A stretch of 64,000 bases of DNA from Halichoerus grypus (Eukaryota > Chordata > Mammalia > Carnivora > Phocidae). The notes under the pieces are model-generated. The model was given only the letters and a program-made list of their open reading frames with translations, had not been told where the DNA came from and did not search any database. Both the position numbers and the translations under genes were made by a program. The stretch's first letter is position 1. Each line of letters begins with the position of its first letter. Location: contig NC_135717.1 of assembly GCF_964656455.1 (NCBI RefSeq), positions 142,490,308 to 142,554,307 of the forward strand, in the 5' to 3' direction. This document shows, piece by piece, positions 22,150 to 34,060 of the stretch.

Positions 22150-22360
22150 AGACATCATCTTTTTCTCTACACTTTTTCCCCAGGGTTTTTCATCCAGTTC
22201 CATAACTCTAAACGCTACCTACATGTGTCAATGAATTCCAGACTTGTGCATTTCACCCCCAAAGTTTCCTCTGAGCTTCAGGTTTTTGAAACAATATGCC
22301 TATTTGACATTTTATTGGACACGTCCCCAGACATCTCAAACTTAAGTCTAATTTTTTCCC
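22150..22360 (+). mobile_element. L2 fragment, left part of a split copy
   Basis: 'tttcatccagttccataact' and 'acacgtccccagacatctca' match the sense L2 order. The next L2 words resume at about 29110, so a single L2 seems to have been opened by the 6.7-kb L1. Confidence 0.6.
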
Positions 22361-22562
22361 TTTTTTGTTATTTTAAGTTTTTATTTTAATTTCACTTAGT
22401 TAACATACAGTGTTGTATTAATTTCAGGTGTACAAAGCAGTGATTCAAACTTCCAAACATCACCCTGTGCTCATCACAAGTGTAATTCTTAAGTCTCATC
22501 ACCTATTCACCCATCCCCACCCCCCCTCTTCTCTGGTAACCATTAGTTTGTGCTCTATAATT

Positions 22563-22605
22563 AAGTCTGTTTCTTAAAAGAAAAAAAAAAAAAAGTCTGT
22601 TTCTT
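22563..22605 (+). mobile_element. Poly(A)-only insertion with target duplication
   Basis: 'aagtctgtttctt' (22563-22575) is repeated at 22593-22605, and the space between is 17 bases of A with a single G. In related L1s this L1 3' UTR phrase is present once. The duplication starts after TT, as expected for L1 endonuclease nicking, so this looks like a retrotransposed tail with no body. Confidence 0.7.
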
Positions 22606-22607
22606 GA

Positions 22608-22648
22608 TTTCTCTCTCTCTCTCTCTCTCTCTGTCTCCCTATCTCTCT
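22608..22648. repeat. (TC)n microsatellite
   Basis: About 11 uninterrupted TC units, then imperfect ones. Confidence 0.9.
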
Positions 22649-22699
22649 TATTTTTTCCTGTTGCTTGTTTTTTTTTTTTTTCTTAAATTCCACATATGA

Positions 22700-25600
22700 G
22701 TGAAATTGTATGGTATTTGTCTTTCTCTGATGGACTCATTGTGCTTAGCATTATACTCTCTAGCTCTACCCATGTCATTGCAAATGGCAAGATTTCATTC
22801 TTTTTGTGGCTGAATAATATTCCATTGTATATATATTACCACCTTTTCTTCATCCATTCATCAATCAATGAACACTTGTGCTCCTTCCATATCTTGGCTA
22901 CTGTAAATAATGTTGGTATATACATAGGGATGCATTGATCCCTTTGGATTAGTGTTCTTGTATTTTTTGGGTTAATACCCAGTAGTGTGATTGCTAGATC
23001 ATAGGGTAGCTCTATTTTTAACTTTCTGAGGAAACTCTGTACTGTTTTCCAGAGTGGCTGTACCAGTTTGCATTCCCACCAACAGTGCATGAGGGTTCCA
23101 TTTTCTTTTTTTTTTTTTTTTTTTTTTTTAAAGATTTTATTTATTTATTTGACAGAGAGAGACATAGCGAGAGAGGGAACACAAGCAGGGGGAGTGGGAG
23201 AGGGAGAAGCAGGCTTCCTGCCAAGCCGGGAGCCCGATGTGGGACTCGATCCCGGGACTCCAGGATCATGACCTGAGCCGAAGGCAGTCGCTTAACCAAC
23301 TGAGCCACCCAGGCACCCCGAGGGTTCCATTTTCTTCACATCCTCACCAACACTTGTCATTTCTTGTGTTGTTGATTTTAGCCATTCTGACAAGCACGAG
23401 GTGATATCTCATTGTAGTTTTGATTTACATTTCCTTGATGATGAGTGATTATGAGCATCTGTTCATGTGTCTATTAGCCATCTGTATGTCTTTTTTGGAG
23501 AAATGTCTGTTCATGACTTCCACCCATTTTTAATTGGTTTATTTGTTTTTTGGGTGTTGAGTTTGATAAGTTCTTTATAGATTTTGGATACTAACCCTTT
23601 ATCATATTTGTCATTTGCAAATATCTTCTCCCATTCCATAGGTTGCCTTTTAGTTTTATTGATTGTTTCCTTTGCTGTGCAGAAGCTTCTTATTTTGATG
23701 TAGTCCCAATAGCTTATTTTTGCTTATTTTGTTCTACGATTTTTATGGTTTCAGGTCTCACATTTAGGTCTTCCATCCATTTTGAATTTATTTTTGTGTA
23801 TGGTATAAGAAAGTGGTCCAGTTTCATTCTTTTGCATGTAGCTGTCCAGGTTTCTCAACACTGTGGAAGAGACTGTCTTTTTACCATTGGATATTCTTTC
23901 ATGCTTTGTCAAAGATTAATTTACCATATAATTGTGGGTGCATTTCGGGGTTTTCTTTTCTGTTCTCTTGATCTATGTGTCTATTTTTGTGGCTGTACCA
24001 TACTGTTTTGATTACCATAGCTTTGTAATATAACTTGAAGTCCAGTATGGTGAAGCCTCCCACTGTGCTTTTCTTTTTCAAGGTTGCTTTGGCTGTTCAG
24101 GGTCTTTGTGGTTCCATACAAATTTTAAGACTGTTTGTTCTAGCTCTGTGAAAAATGCTGTTGATATTTTGATAGGGATTGCATTAAATGTGTAGATTTT
24201 GGTATAGACATGTTAACAGTATTTGTTCTTCCAATACATGAGCATAGAATATCTTTCCATTTCTTTCATCTGTGTCATAGTTTTCAGAGTATAGGTTTTT
24301 CACCTGTTTGGTTAAGTTTATTCCTAAGTATGTTATTATTTTTGGTTCAATTGTAAATGGAATTGTTTTCTTAAATTCTCTTCCTACTACTTCATTATTG
24401 GTGCATAGAAATGTAACAGATTTCTGTACATTAATTTTGTATCCTGAGAATTTATTGAATTCACTTATCAGTTCCAGCAGTTTTTTGGTGGAGACTTTTG
24501 GGTTTTCTATATAGCATTGTGTCTTTTGCAAATAGTGGAAGTTTTTCTTCTTCCTTACCAATTTGGACTCCTTTTATTTCTTTTGTTGTCTGATTTCTGT
24601 GGCTAGGACTTCCAGTAATATGTTGAATAAAAGTACTGAGAGTGGACATCCTTGTCTTGTTCCTGACCTTAGGGGAAAAGCTCTCAGTTTTTTACCACTG
24701 AGTATGATGTTTGCTTTGGGTTTTTCATATATGGCCTTTATTATGTATGGTCCCTCTAAACCTACTTTGTTGAGGGTTTTCATCATGAATGGATGTTGTA
24801 TTTTGTCAAATGCTTTTTCTGCATCCATTGAAATGACCATATGGTTCTTATCCTATCTCTTATTGATGTGATGCATCACATTGATTGACTTGTGAATACT
24901 GAACCACCCTTGCAACCCAGGAATAAATCTCACTTAATTGTGGTGAATGATTTTTTTAATGTATTATTTGATTCTATTTGCTATTATTTTGTAGAGAATT
25001 TTTACATCCGTGTTCATCAAGGATATTGGCCTATAGTTCTCTTTTTTTAGTGGTGTCTTTATCTGGTTTTGGGATCAGGGTAAAGTTTGCCTCATAGAAT
25101 GAATTTGGAAGTTTATCTTCCTTTTCTATGTTTGAGAAAAATAGGTATTAACTCTTCTTTAAATGTTTGGTAGAATTTGCCTGTGAAGCCATCTGGTCCT
25201 AGACTTTTGTTTATTGGAAGTTTTTGATTACTGATTTAATTTTATTGCTGGTAATTGGTCTGTTCAAATTTTCCTTTTCTTCCTGATTCAGTTTTGGTAT
25301 TTATATGTTTCTAGGAATTTATCCAGTCGTTCAGGTTGTCAAATTTGTTAGCATATAGTTTTTCATAATATTCTTTTATGATGTTTGTATTTCTATGGCG
25401 TTGGTTGTTATTTCTCCTCCCTCATTTGTGATTTTATTTATTTGAATCCTATCTCCTTTTTCCTTGATAAGTCTGGCTAGAGGTTTATCAATTTTATTGA
25501 CTTTTTCCAAAAGAACCAGCTCCTAGTTTCATTGATCTATCTGGCTTTAGGTTTCCTTAGTTGTTCTTCTAGCTCCTTTAGGTGTAAGGATAGGTTGTTA

Positions 25601-26554
25601 TTTGAGATTTTTCTTCCTTCTTGAGGTAGGCCTGTATTCCCATAAACTTCCCTCTTAGAACTGCTTTTCTTGCATCCTAGAGATTGTGGACCATTATATT
25701 TTCACTTTCATTTGTTTCCAAATACTTTTTAATTTCTTCTTTTATTTCCTGGTTCACCCATTCATTGTTTAGTAGTAGGTTATTTGACCTCCATGTATTT
25801 GTAGTCTTTCTGGATTTTTTCTTGTGGTTGACTTCTAGTTCATAGTGTTGTGGTCAGAAAAGATGCATGGTATGATTTTGATCTTCTTGAATTTGTTGAG
25901 GCTTGTTTTGTGGGCTAATATGTGATTTATTTTGGATAATGTCCATGTGCACTTGAAAAGAATGTGTATTCTGCTGTTTTAGGATAGAATTTTCTGAATA
26001 TGTTTGTTAAATCTATCTGGCCCAGTGTGTCATTCAAAGGCATTGTTTCCTTATTGAATTTTGGTTTAGATGATCCGTCCATAGATGTAAATTGGGTGTT
26101 GAAGTCCCCTACTATTATTGTATTATTTTCAATTATTTTCTCTATGTTTGTTATTAACTGTTTTATGTATTTGGGTGCTCCTATGTTGGGTGTATAAATA
26201 TTTACAATTGTTATATCTTCTTGTTGGATTTTTCCCTTTATTATCATATAGTGTCCTTCTTTGTCTCTTGTTACAATCTTTGTTTTAAAGGCTATTTTGT
26301 CCAACATAAGTATTGCTACTCAAGCTTTCTTTTGACATCCATTTGCTTGATAGATGTTTCTCCATCCCCTCACTTTCAATCTGCAGGTGTCTTTAGGTTT
26401 AAATGAGTCTCTTGTAGGCAGCATATAGATGGGTCTTGTTTTTTGTTTTGTTTTGTTTTGTTTTTATTCACTTTGTCATCGTAAGTCTTTTGATTGGAGT
26501 GTTTAATCCATTTACCTTCAAAGTAATCATTGATAGATATGTGTTGATTGTCAT
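22700..26554 (-). pseudogene. L1 ORF2 (endonuclease-reverse transcriptase), broken
   Basis: ORF2 would encode an N-terminal apurinic-type endonuclease, a reverse transcriptase and a Cys-rich C-terminal domain. The start is near 26554 (MTINT..., then LKVNGLN). Endonuclease sequence with the GDFN motif lies in an open piece at 25927-26307. Reverse transcriptase pieces lie at 24574-24840 (with DAEKAFD and RQGCPLS) and 24184-24561. The C-terminal HCWWEC motif is at 22836-23090, where a SINE interrupts. The catalytic box reads FAKDTM instead of FADDM (near 24515-24532), so one catalytic Asp is missing even apart from the frameshifts. Confidence 0.9.
23108..23319 (-). mobile_element. Can-SINE, full length, young, antisense
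   Basis: Long T tract, complete body and head. Perfect 17-bp duplication 'gagggttccattttctt' at 23091-23107 and 23320-23336. It sits inside the ORF2 remnant of the L1 and so is younger than it. Confidence 0.97.
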
Positions 26555-27091
26555 TTTATTATGTTTTGTGGTTGTTTCTGAAGATTTTCTCTGATCCTTT
26601 CTTGTCTTTCTCTTTTTCATGGTTTGCAGATTTTCATTAGTGATATATTTCAATTTCTTTCTCTTTATTCTTTTCATGTTTAGAACTGGTTTTTGATAAA
26701 TGGTTACCATTAGGTTTGTATATAACCTCTTCTGCATATAGCAGTCTATACTAAGTTGATGGTCTTTTAAGTTTGAACCCATTCTTTATTCCTCTCCTCC
26801 CATGTTTTAGGTATATGACATTATATTTTATATTCTTTTTTTGTGAGTTCCTTGATGGATTTTTTTACAGAAATACTCATTTTTACTGCTTTTATGTTTC
26901 CTACCTCTATGCTGTCACTTTTTGTCTCTCCTTTCCACTCAAAGAGTCCCCTTTAATATTTCTTGAAGGTCTGTTTTAGTAGTCATGAACTCCTTTAGTT
27001 TTTGTTCATCTGGGAAACTTCTTTATCTCTCCTTTTATTCTGAATGATAACCTTGCTCGACAGAGTATTCTTGGCTACAGATTTTTCCCAC

Positions 27092-27926
27092 TCAGCACTT
27101 TGAATATATCATGCCACTGCCTTCTGGCTTGCAAAATTTTGGTTGAAAATCTCCTTCTAGCTTTATGGGTTTTCTCTTGTAAGTTACTGACTTCTTTGGT
27201 CTTGCTGCTTTGAAAATTTTTTCTTTATCACTATATTTTGCAAATTTAATTACAATATGTCTTGGTGTGGGCTTGCTTTTGTTGCTTTTGATGGTAGTTC
27301 TCTGTGCCTCCTGGATCTGGATATCTGTTTCCTTCCCCAAATTTGGGAAGTTTTCATCCTTTAATTTTTCAAATAACTTTTCTGCCCCCTTTCTTCTCTC
27401 TTCTTCTTCTGGGACTCCTATAATGCAAATGTTATTATGTTTGATAGAGTCACTGATTTCCCTAAATCTATCCTCATTTTGCATGATTCTCTTCTCTCTC
27501 TTTTGTTCAGCTTGATTACTTTCCATTACTCTGTCTTCCAGATCACTAATTCATTCCTCTGCTTCTTCCAGCCTGTTGTTCATTCCATCAGGTATGTTTC
27601 TCATTTCATTTACTGAGAATTTTTAGCTCTGCTATGTTATACCTTATCTCTGTGTTAAGGGTCTCATTCATGTCCTCCACTCTTTTCTCAAGTCCAATAA
27701 GTATCCTTATGATCATTGTTTTAAATTCCCTATCAGTCTTGTTACTTATACCTGTTTCACTTAGGTCTTGGTCTTTCATTTGGGATAATTCCTCTCTCTC
27801 CTCATTTTGTCTGCCTCTCTGTGTCTGTTTCTGTATATTAAGAAAGTTAACTGTGTCTTCTTGAAAGTAGTGACTTGATGAAGAAGAGGTCTTGGAGTGC
27901 CCTGCAGTGCAGCGTCTCTTATTCAC
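27092..27926 (-). pseudogene. L1 ORF1 (RNA-binding chaperone), broken
   Basis: ORF1p forms trimers through a coiled coil and coats L1 RNA. The N-terminal piece (27606-27926) has a Ser-rich start and a heptad-like stretch rich in Glu and Lys. After a break, 27092-27526 carries the RNA-recognition part with the IIGVPEEEE motif, and a C-terminal domain with the RHIVIKF and KIFKAARPK motifs. At least one frameshift or stop separates the pieces. Confidence 0.9.
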
Positions 27927-29109
27927 CAGAACCTGGCATTTCAGGAGAGAATCCCACGTGTGTTGCTTATACCCTGTTGTGTGTCTATGCCACTTTTCCT
28001 TTCAGTACAGTTGTCTGCACTGACACTGTTCCTATTTTGAGCTATGCTTGCTTTCTGTGGTGTTAGTGGGACCCACGCAAGCCAGCTTTGAGGGGTGTGC
28101 CTGCTGGGGAACTTGTGAGTGGGGCAGCGGTGATAGCAAAATTTGCACTGGCCACTAGTTCTTTGCTGGATCACCCGAAACACTGTGGTGGCTGGGAACT
28201 GTGCCCCAGGGTGGCTAGGGGTGGGAGCCTGAATGCACTGCATGATGTTGGCTGGGTGCAGTTGAGCCCAGTGCCTGAGGATGGCTGGAGATACAAGGCT
28301 GGGTGTGGCAAGTTGGATGGGCATGGTGTGCAGTGACAGCTGTGCCTGGAGGCTTGGAGTATGCGAGTCCTCATGAAAACTTGTGGGCATGGCACCCTGC
28401 TATCAGATTGGGTAGCAAGTGTCTGTGTAGCTCTGCGTCCCACAGGTGTCTCTGTGCTTATGTTGGGAGGCAGGGGAGGAAAATGGCTCCTGCCAGGTCC
28501 CGTGTTTTGGGAAAAGTCCCCCAACATGGTCTGAAATTAGTATGAACAGATTTCTCCCTGGGGTTGTGTACACTGCCATTTTTATGTTGCCTCTCTGCAC
28601 AGGTTACTGTCTCTTTAAGGGTGGAGACATATCACTAGCTCTCCCTACTTGTCCAGTGCTAAGTCAGCTGACTTTCAAAACTCCAGGCTCCAAGTCCCAC
28701 TGGTTTTACAAACTCGTAGAACTCAGCCACTCTAGTTTTCAAAGCTAAACGTTATGGGGGTTAGTTTTCCCTGTGTGAGCTCCCTGGGGTTCTTGAGGGC
28801 CTGTTTCTCTGCCCACTCCATGTGCGAAGATGCCTCCCTCCTGCAGGCAGCCTCCCCTTGACTTTCTGATCTTCCTAACCTTTCAGATGCAGCTTCTTCT
28901 CTATATTTAGTTGTGGAGTTTGTTCTGCCAGACTTTAGATCACTCTCCAGTTTATTGACTTGAATATAGATAATATCTAGTTGTAAACATGGAATGGGGT
29001 GAGCTCAGGGTCTTCCTACTCTGCCATCCTTTATCCATTCCTAAAAACTATTTTTAACAGCCCTCTAATTGTGTTTTCTTTTGGTCCAGCTTAAAATAAA
29101 AAAAAAAAA

Positions 29110-29895
29110 ATTTTAAATCCTAACATCCACAATTTGCGAAGCAGAAAAACTGTTAGTCATCCTTGATCCTTCACCCTTCCTCAATCCTCAGCTACAATCT
29201 CTTGATAAATCTTCTGCAAACCAGTGTACAATATGTCAACTTCTCCTCATCACCACTGCAACAACTCTGGCCCAAGCCACCATCTTCTATCATAAGAACG
29301 CCTACAATGTGCCCCTAATCCTTATCCATCTGCCCTCTTGCTCTCCTCCACTAGATGCTGAATAATCTGTTCAGTATGAATCATGTCCTTCATTACTCAA
29401 AATCTTTTGCGTAAAACCCCAATCCTTATCATAGCCTACAAATCTCTGCTTAATCCTATCCCTTGCCTCCCCCTCCACCTATATCCCATGCCACTCCCAC
29501 TGGCTCACTGGGTCCTAGCTGCAATGCCCAGCTTTTAAATCCCAATAAGCACTGTGCTCTTACACCAGCTCTTTCCTCTCCCAGGAATGTTCGCTCTCCT
29601 ACTCTTCACACAGCAATGATTTATTAATCACTCAAGCCTCAGTTTAAAGTCCCTTGCTCATGGAGACCCTATCCACTTCATCTATGTGTATTCCCTTGTT
29701 ATTCTCTGCTTCTCGACTTTTTGTTCCTTCATTGAATTAAGAACAATTATTTTATATGTATTTGCTTATTTATTTGTCGTTATACTGTAGAATACTCAAT
29801 GGTAGGATCTTGTCCCTTGTGTTCATTAATGGATGCTCATTATCTAATACATTTGCTGAATTTGTAGCACTCAATATGCTGAATGAATAAACACA
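29110..29895 (+). mobile_element. L2 3' part, right side of the split copy
   Basis: Long colinear L2 text: 'gttagtcatccttgatcctt', 'ccaagccaccatcttctatc', 'tcatagcctacaaatctctg', 'tctttcctctcccaggaatg', and a 3' end near 'cactcaatatgctgaatgaa'. Bases 29031-29109 between the L1 5' end and this point are unassigned. Confidence 0.75.
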
Positions 29896-30044
29896 AGTAT
29901 GAAATACGTATTCAACGTACACTTAAATAATTAAGTAGGATTTTAAATTATACAAATATAAAAAAGTTTAACTATATTGCTATACAGTAACCCTTCCATA
30001 TTACATGTAATTGTTATATAGGAATATTGTGTATTTATCAACAA

Positions 30045-30450
30045 GTTTTTATTGAACCCTGTACCTACTCTATGCCCAGAATACCGTTTGGTGTTATGGA
30101 GAGAGTTGAATAAAAATAAAAATAGTCGGAGTGCCTGGTCAGTTAAAGCATCTGCTTTTGGCTCAGGTCATGATCCCAGGGTCCTGGGATCGGATCAAGC
30201 CCTGTTTGGGCTCCCTACTCAGTGGAGAGTCTGTTTCTCCCTCTTCCTCTACCCCTCCTCCCACTTATGCTCATGCTCTCTCTTTCTTTCTCTCAAATAA
30301 ATAAATAAAGTCTTCAATAAATAAATAAGTAGATAAATAAAAATAGTCATTACTCTCTAAAAACATTTATAGTCTTGAGGAGCTAAGATTTAAATACACA
30401 AAGCAACAGGAAAAGGATACATGAAATGATTTCATGATGTGTCAAATAGC
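30045..30450 (-). mobile_element. L2 3' end, antisense, split by a SINE
   Basis: 'tttttattgaaccctgtacc' and, beyond the SINE, 'tatagtcttgaggagctaag' are antisense L2 3' phrases. A Can-SINE occupies 30128-30335. Confidence 0.5.
30128..30335 (+). mobile_element. Can-SINE
   Basis: Head 'ggagtgcctggtcagttaaa' (slightly shortened), linker and a long AAATAAAT tail. Duplication 'aataaaaatagtc' at 30115-30127 and 30336-30348. Confidence 0.92.
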
Positions 30451-30699
30451 TGTAAAATATTTAATAAAACTTACAATAACAAATGGGTCTCTTTGATGAG
30501 AACAACCTTGAACATCCATGGCCCTCCAAAAAGTGAGCACCAATGAGATGAGATGAAATTAAGGACAAGAGTAGATCTCACTAAGTAGCAGAATCAAATT
30601 ACATATATGTGTGCACATACAAGCTTCATGTGCCTTGGGAAATTTTAATAACCACAGATAACTTATAAGAAAAAATCAGAATTGTGGTGAGTAATACTT

Positions 30700-31180
30700 T
30701 GGGATAGCAATTTAAATATAATATATAAACATTTATTAAAGACCGATCTTGTGTCAATCCTCTAGCTGGAGTCAGGTTGGCAAAAATGAATAAAATATAG
30801 TACCTATTCACAGAGTGTCTATAATCCAAATGGAGGGAGAGGGAAGGAAGATAATGAGCTAAACATCAAATCAATATACGTTGCAACAAGTGGTATAGAA
30901 GACATAACACAATGCTATCGAGGCCCCACTATTGAGAAGTCAACTAATTCTACCTGGTGGATTCTAAGATGGATTTACAAAAGGTATACCTTTGGTGCCA
31001 GGCATCAAGTGTAAGTAAAGTTTTGGCTTCCCATAAATTGAGAGAAGCTTATTCCAGATAGAAGGAATGAATTACCTGTTCAAAGTCATAGGCCTGAGGG
31101 AAAATGGGGTGTCTGTGGAATATGGAGTGCAGGAGCCGTCCAGGTAAAGAGCTGAGAACATCTCAGTGAATTAATACAAG
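30700..31180 (-). mobile_element. L2 fragment, antisense
   Basis: 'aaacatttattaaagaccga', 'gcttattccagatagaagga' and 'aaagtcataggcctgaggga' follow the antisense L2 order. Confidence 0.6.
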
Positions 31181-31447
31181 TTCTTGCGGCATAGAAGACT
31201 GTTCACTCAGAGCCAAAACATCCCACTAAAAATTAAAAAGGCAAAAATCTAAAGCAAAGTGATACAGTTGGTTGTTTTGTCATGATACAAAACTAATCTG
31301 TCATTTAGTTTTCGTCCACTATAACCGTCCCTGCTAATTGAAACACAGCTTCTCTTGTGGAGAAACTACAGTCTACAGGGACTCTTTTAAGTCATAGATC
31401 AATGCATGTTCTCAAACCTCTTTGACTAAACTTGGAGCCGTGAGCTC

Positions 31448-31625
31448 AACTGAGCACTTGAAACATGGCTACTGCCACATGTTGAAATGATAACATTTTG
31501 GATACACTGATAAAATAAAATATATTATTAATATTATTTCACCTATTTTGTCTGTTTTTAAATATGACTTCTAGAAAATGTTAAACTACATGCACAGCTA
31601 TTTCTAAAGGACTGTGCTGTTCTAA
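31448..31625. mobile_element. hAT-Charlie-type non-autonomous element, fragment
   Basis: 'gagcacttgaaacatggcta', 'atgttgaaatgataacattt' and 'cttctagaaaatgttaaact' occur in the order of a common MER DNA transposon. Its ends are worn. Confidence 0.6.
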
Positions 31626-31924
31626 AGGGTTTATAAAACAGGTTGATACTATTCTCCAGGAATGGATAACACCAATTTAGATTAGAGATTATTATTCAAC
31701 ACTGAGCACATAAAATCCTCTTTAACTAATATGTGCTTCAAATGAAAACTATAAAAATTTAGCATTATATAACACAATAGTAATCTCATACATATGGAAA
31801 AGCATTATTTTTTTAATGTAGTTTTACTTAGGGGAGCTATATTTTATAATTTAAATTAAACCTAAAAACCTCTAAGATGTTGTCTTGTGCTAGTGGGAAA
31901 TTTCATAAACACCTTTATTTTTTT

Positions 31925-32101
31925 TTTGAAAGATTTTATTTATTAGACAGAGAGAGACACAGCAAGAGAGGGAACACAAGCAGGGGGAGTGGGAGAGGGA
32001 GAAGCAGGCCTCCCGCAGAGCAGGGAGCCCAATGCTGAGGACCCTGCGATCATGACCTGAGCCGAAGGCAGACCCTTAACAACTGAGCCACCCAGGCGCC
32101 C
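31925..32101 (-). mobile_element. Can-SINE, antisense
   Basis: Tail 'agattttatttattagacag' at the left and head 'gagccacccaggcgcccc' at the right. A block of roughly 15-20 bases in the middle is missing compared with its relatives. The target duplication is obscured by T runs. Confidence 0.93.
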
Positions 32102-33119
32102 CACTTTTTTTTTTAATGAGGCTATTTTTGTGTTATTTTTGTTATTTCCACAACCCTAGAAAATTAACATACAAAAATACTTAATTTTTCTGATCCATGT
32201 ATACTACCCTTCCTTTGAATCTATTGATTTTGAATAGCACTTTGTACATGTTAAAGCTAAAGATAAAATAAACATTAGGTAGAAATGTATAGCAATTATA
32301 TATTTATGTGATTATCTTTATTTTTTTCATTTTAAAGAAACATAAAAGTACAGAATATGATAACATAATTTAAGAGTTAAATTAAAAATGGTTTAAGATG
32401 GTCAATATCCATTTGTTAAAACTAGAGATTTTGAGACGAATTCATCAATTACTGTAAAATTAAGGAAAATACATTTAGAAAGTACTTGTAAGTCAATGAC
32501 CCTCATATAAAAAGTTTCCTAAAGTTATTTTGATAAAATTATTACTTGTACAAAAATTATGAGTAATAAATATTTAGCTGAGTTAACATAAAGCAACAGT
32601 GACATTCAATAACATTAAACTAATTACATAGTTCTACCAATTTCTGTGAAGTGCCTTAAAATAAAACGGATTGTTACTATCTACCCTGTTTAGGGAATCT
32701 CTGTTAATATAAGAGACTCAGTTTACAGCTTTCTTCGAATGATTAGGAATAACACAGCTGTTAAAATGCATGAGATTACACTGTAATAGCATTCTTTACC
32801 TAATAACAAATCAGGCCACAAATACTAATAAACATAATCACCAGGCCCTTAATGGAAGATTTCTGCTAATTTTGAAAGCTTTACAATTAGCTGTGATTCA
32901 ATGAACCTGATTCACTGTTAAATTAAAGTGTTAGGGAAAGGGAAGGCAGAACACTCTTGTTTTAGGAAGGCAATGCTAAGTACTCTAGCTGAATTTTTAC
33001 TTTTCAAGGCAAGGTAACTTTAAAAATAAAATTATTTCATTATTTTTTTGTAACTGTAAAATTTAGTTAGTCCTGCTTAATTCATACATTTGCACTAAAA
33101 TTAAAATACACTTTGTTTT
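32102..33119. other. AT-rich unique stretch, possible conserved non-coding DNA
   Basis: No repeat or frame recognised over 1 kb. Around 32790-32930 there are several TAAT/ATTA cores and few CpGs, a texture often seen in conserved developmental enhancers. That is a resemblance only. Confidence 0.25.
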
Positions 33120-33500
33120 TTTTAAGACTCCAATTTTTTTCTCACACTCTGTCATTGGTCCCTCCATCACTTAGGGCTTCTTTCTGCTCCAGCCCCGCAA
33201 CCCTATTCCCATCTAAGAGTCCTTGTCCTTGCTGTTCTCCCTCTTCCTAGAAGGCTATATTCCCCAAGGCTCTCAAAACAAGCTCTTTCTTTTCATTTAA
33301 GTCTCAGTTCAAATGTTACTTACTTCAAAGACATCTTTCCAGAGTTCCCTGTTTAAGTTATCATTTCTCCTGACGCAGAAATTATTCCTTACCTTTCCTC
33401 GGAATGACCATCAACTCTGAGTGCATCTTGTTAATGTGTATGCTTAGTTGTTCACAGTTAAACTTCCCTCTGTAGGACATTCCACAGCAACTAAAACCTT
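33120..33500 (+). mobile_element. L2 3' part
   Basis: 'tttctgctccagccccgcaa', 'tgctgttctccctcttccta', 'gtctcagttcaaatgttact' and 'catctttccagagttccctg' are colinear with the sense L2 3' half. Confidence 0.75.
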
Positions 33501-33639
33501 ACTTGGTTTTGCCACTGCCATTAACAAACTACCATTAACAAGTTGATGTTATACATACAAACACACAAACCAGACACACACACACATCCACATGTGTATT
33601 AAACAAAATTAATGTCATATTCCCCCTGATATTTGGTAG

Positions 33640-34060
33640 CCAGTTTTTTTAGTAAAAATCTATGATGAGAGCATATCTCTGCAACATATTTTTTTTAAAG
33701 GTTACGGGGCATTCCACCATTTGAATATACTAGACATTGTTATCAAATTCCCTATTGTTGAATACTTAGATTAGTACCTTTTTTTACTATTATAAACATT
33801 TGATTTACATCCTTGTACATAGATATTTGAACACACGCCTGATTATTTCCGCCAGATAAATCCCCCTAAATTAAATTAAGTAAATGAAAATACACATTTT
33901 AAATTCTGACTCACATTGCTATACTCTCCTCCAAAAATGTTTTATCAGTTTCTAATTATATCAACATTGTGTAAAAGTGACTACTATTTCTCCATATTCT
34001 TGGCAATACTGAAATTATCAATACTTGCCAATTCATATATTAAGAGTATTTAATATATGG
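33640..34060 (-). mobile_element. Old L1 3' region, antisense
   Basis: 'gcattccaccatttgaatat', 'ccttgtacatagatatttga' and 'cacattgctatactctcctc' resemble the antisense 3' end of an old L1M-type element. Confidence 0.5.

Larger units (their letters stand above)
22363..29030 (-). mobile_element. Near-full-length L1, antisense, inactive
   Basis: A T-rich 3' end lies at the left and a GC-richer 5' UTR of about 1.1 kb (27930-29030) at the right. ORF1 and ORF2 remnants lie between in the right order and direction. Frameshifts and stops break both ORFs. A Can-SINE (23108-23319) and a poly(A) tract with flanking duplication (22563-22605) lie inside. The many plus-strand frames here are antisense shadows. 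I could not find a clean target duplication. Confidence 0.9.

Noticed and set aside
23643..24011. 122-codon plus-strand open frame, one of several at 23-28 kb
   Set aside because: It is antisense to the L1 ORF2 remnant; L1 antisense strands give such Phe/Leu-rich frames without coding meaning.
27941..28527. Overlapping frames of 80 to 149 codons on both strands
   Set aside because: They lie in the GC-richer 5' UTR of the L1, which has fewer stop codons by composition.
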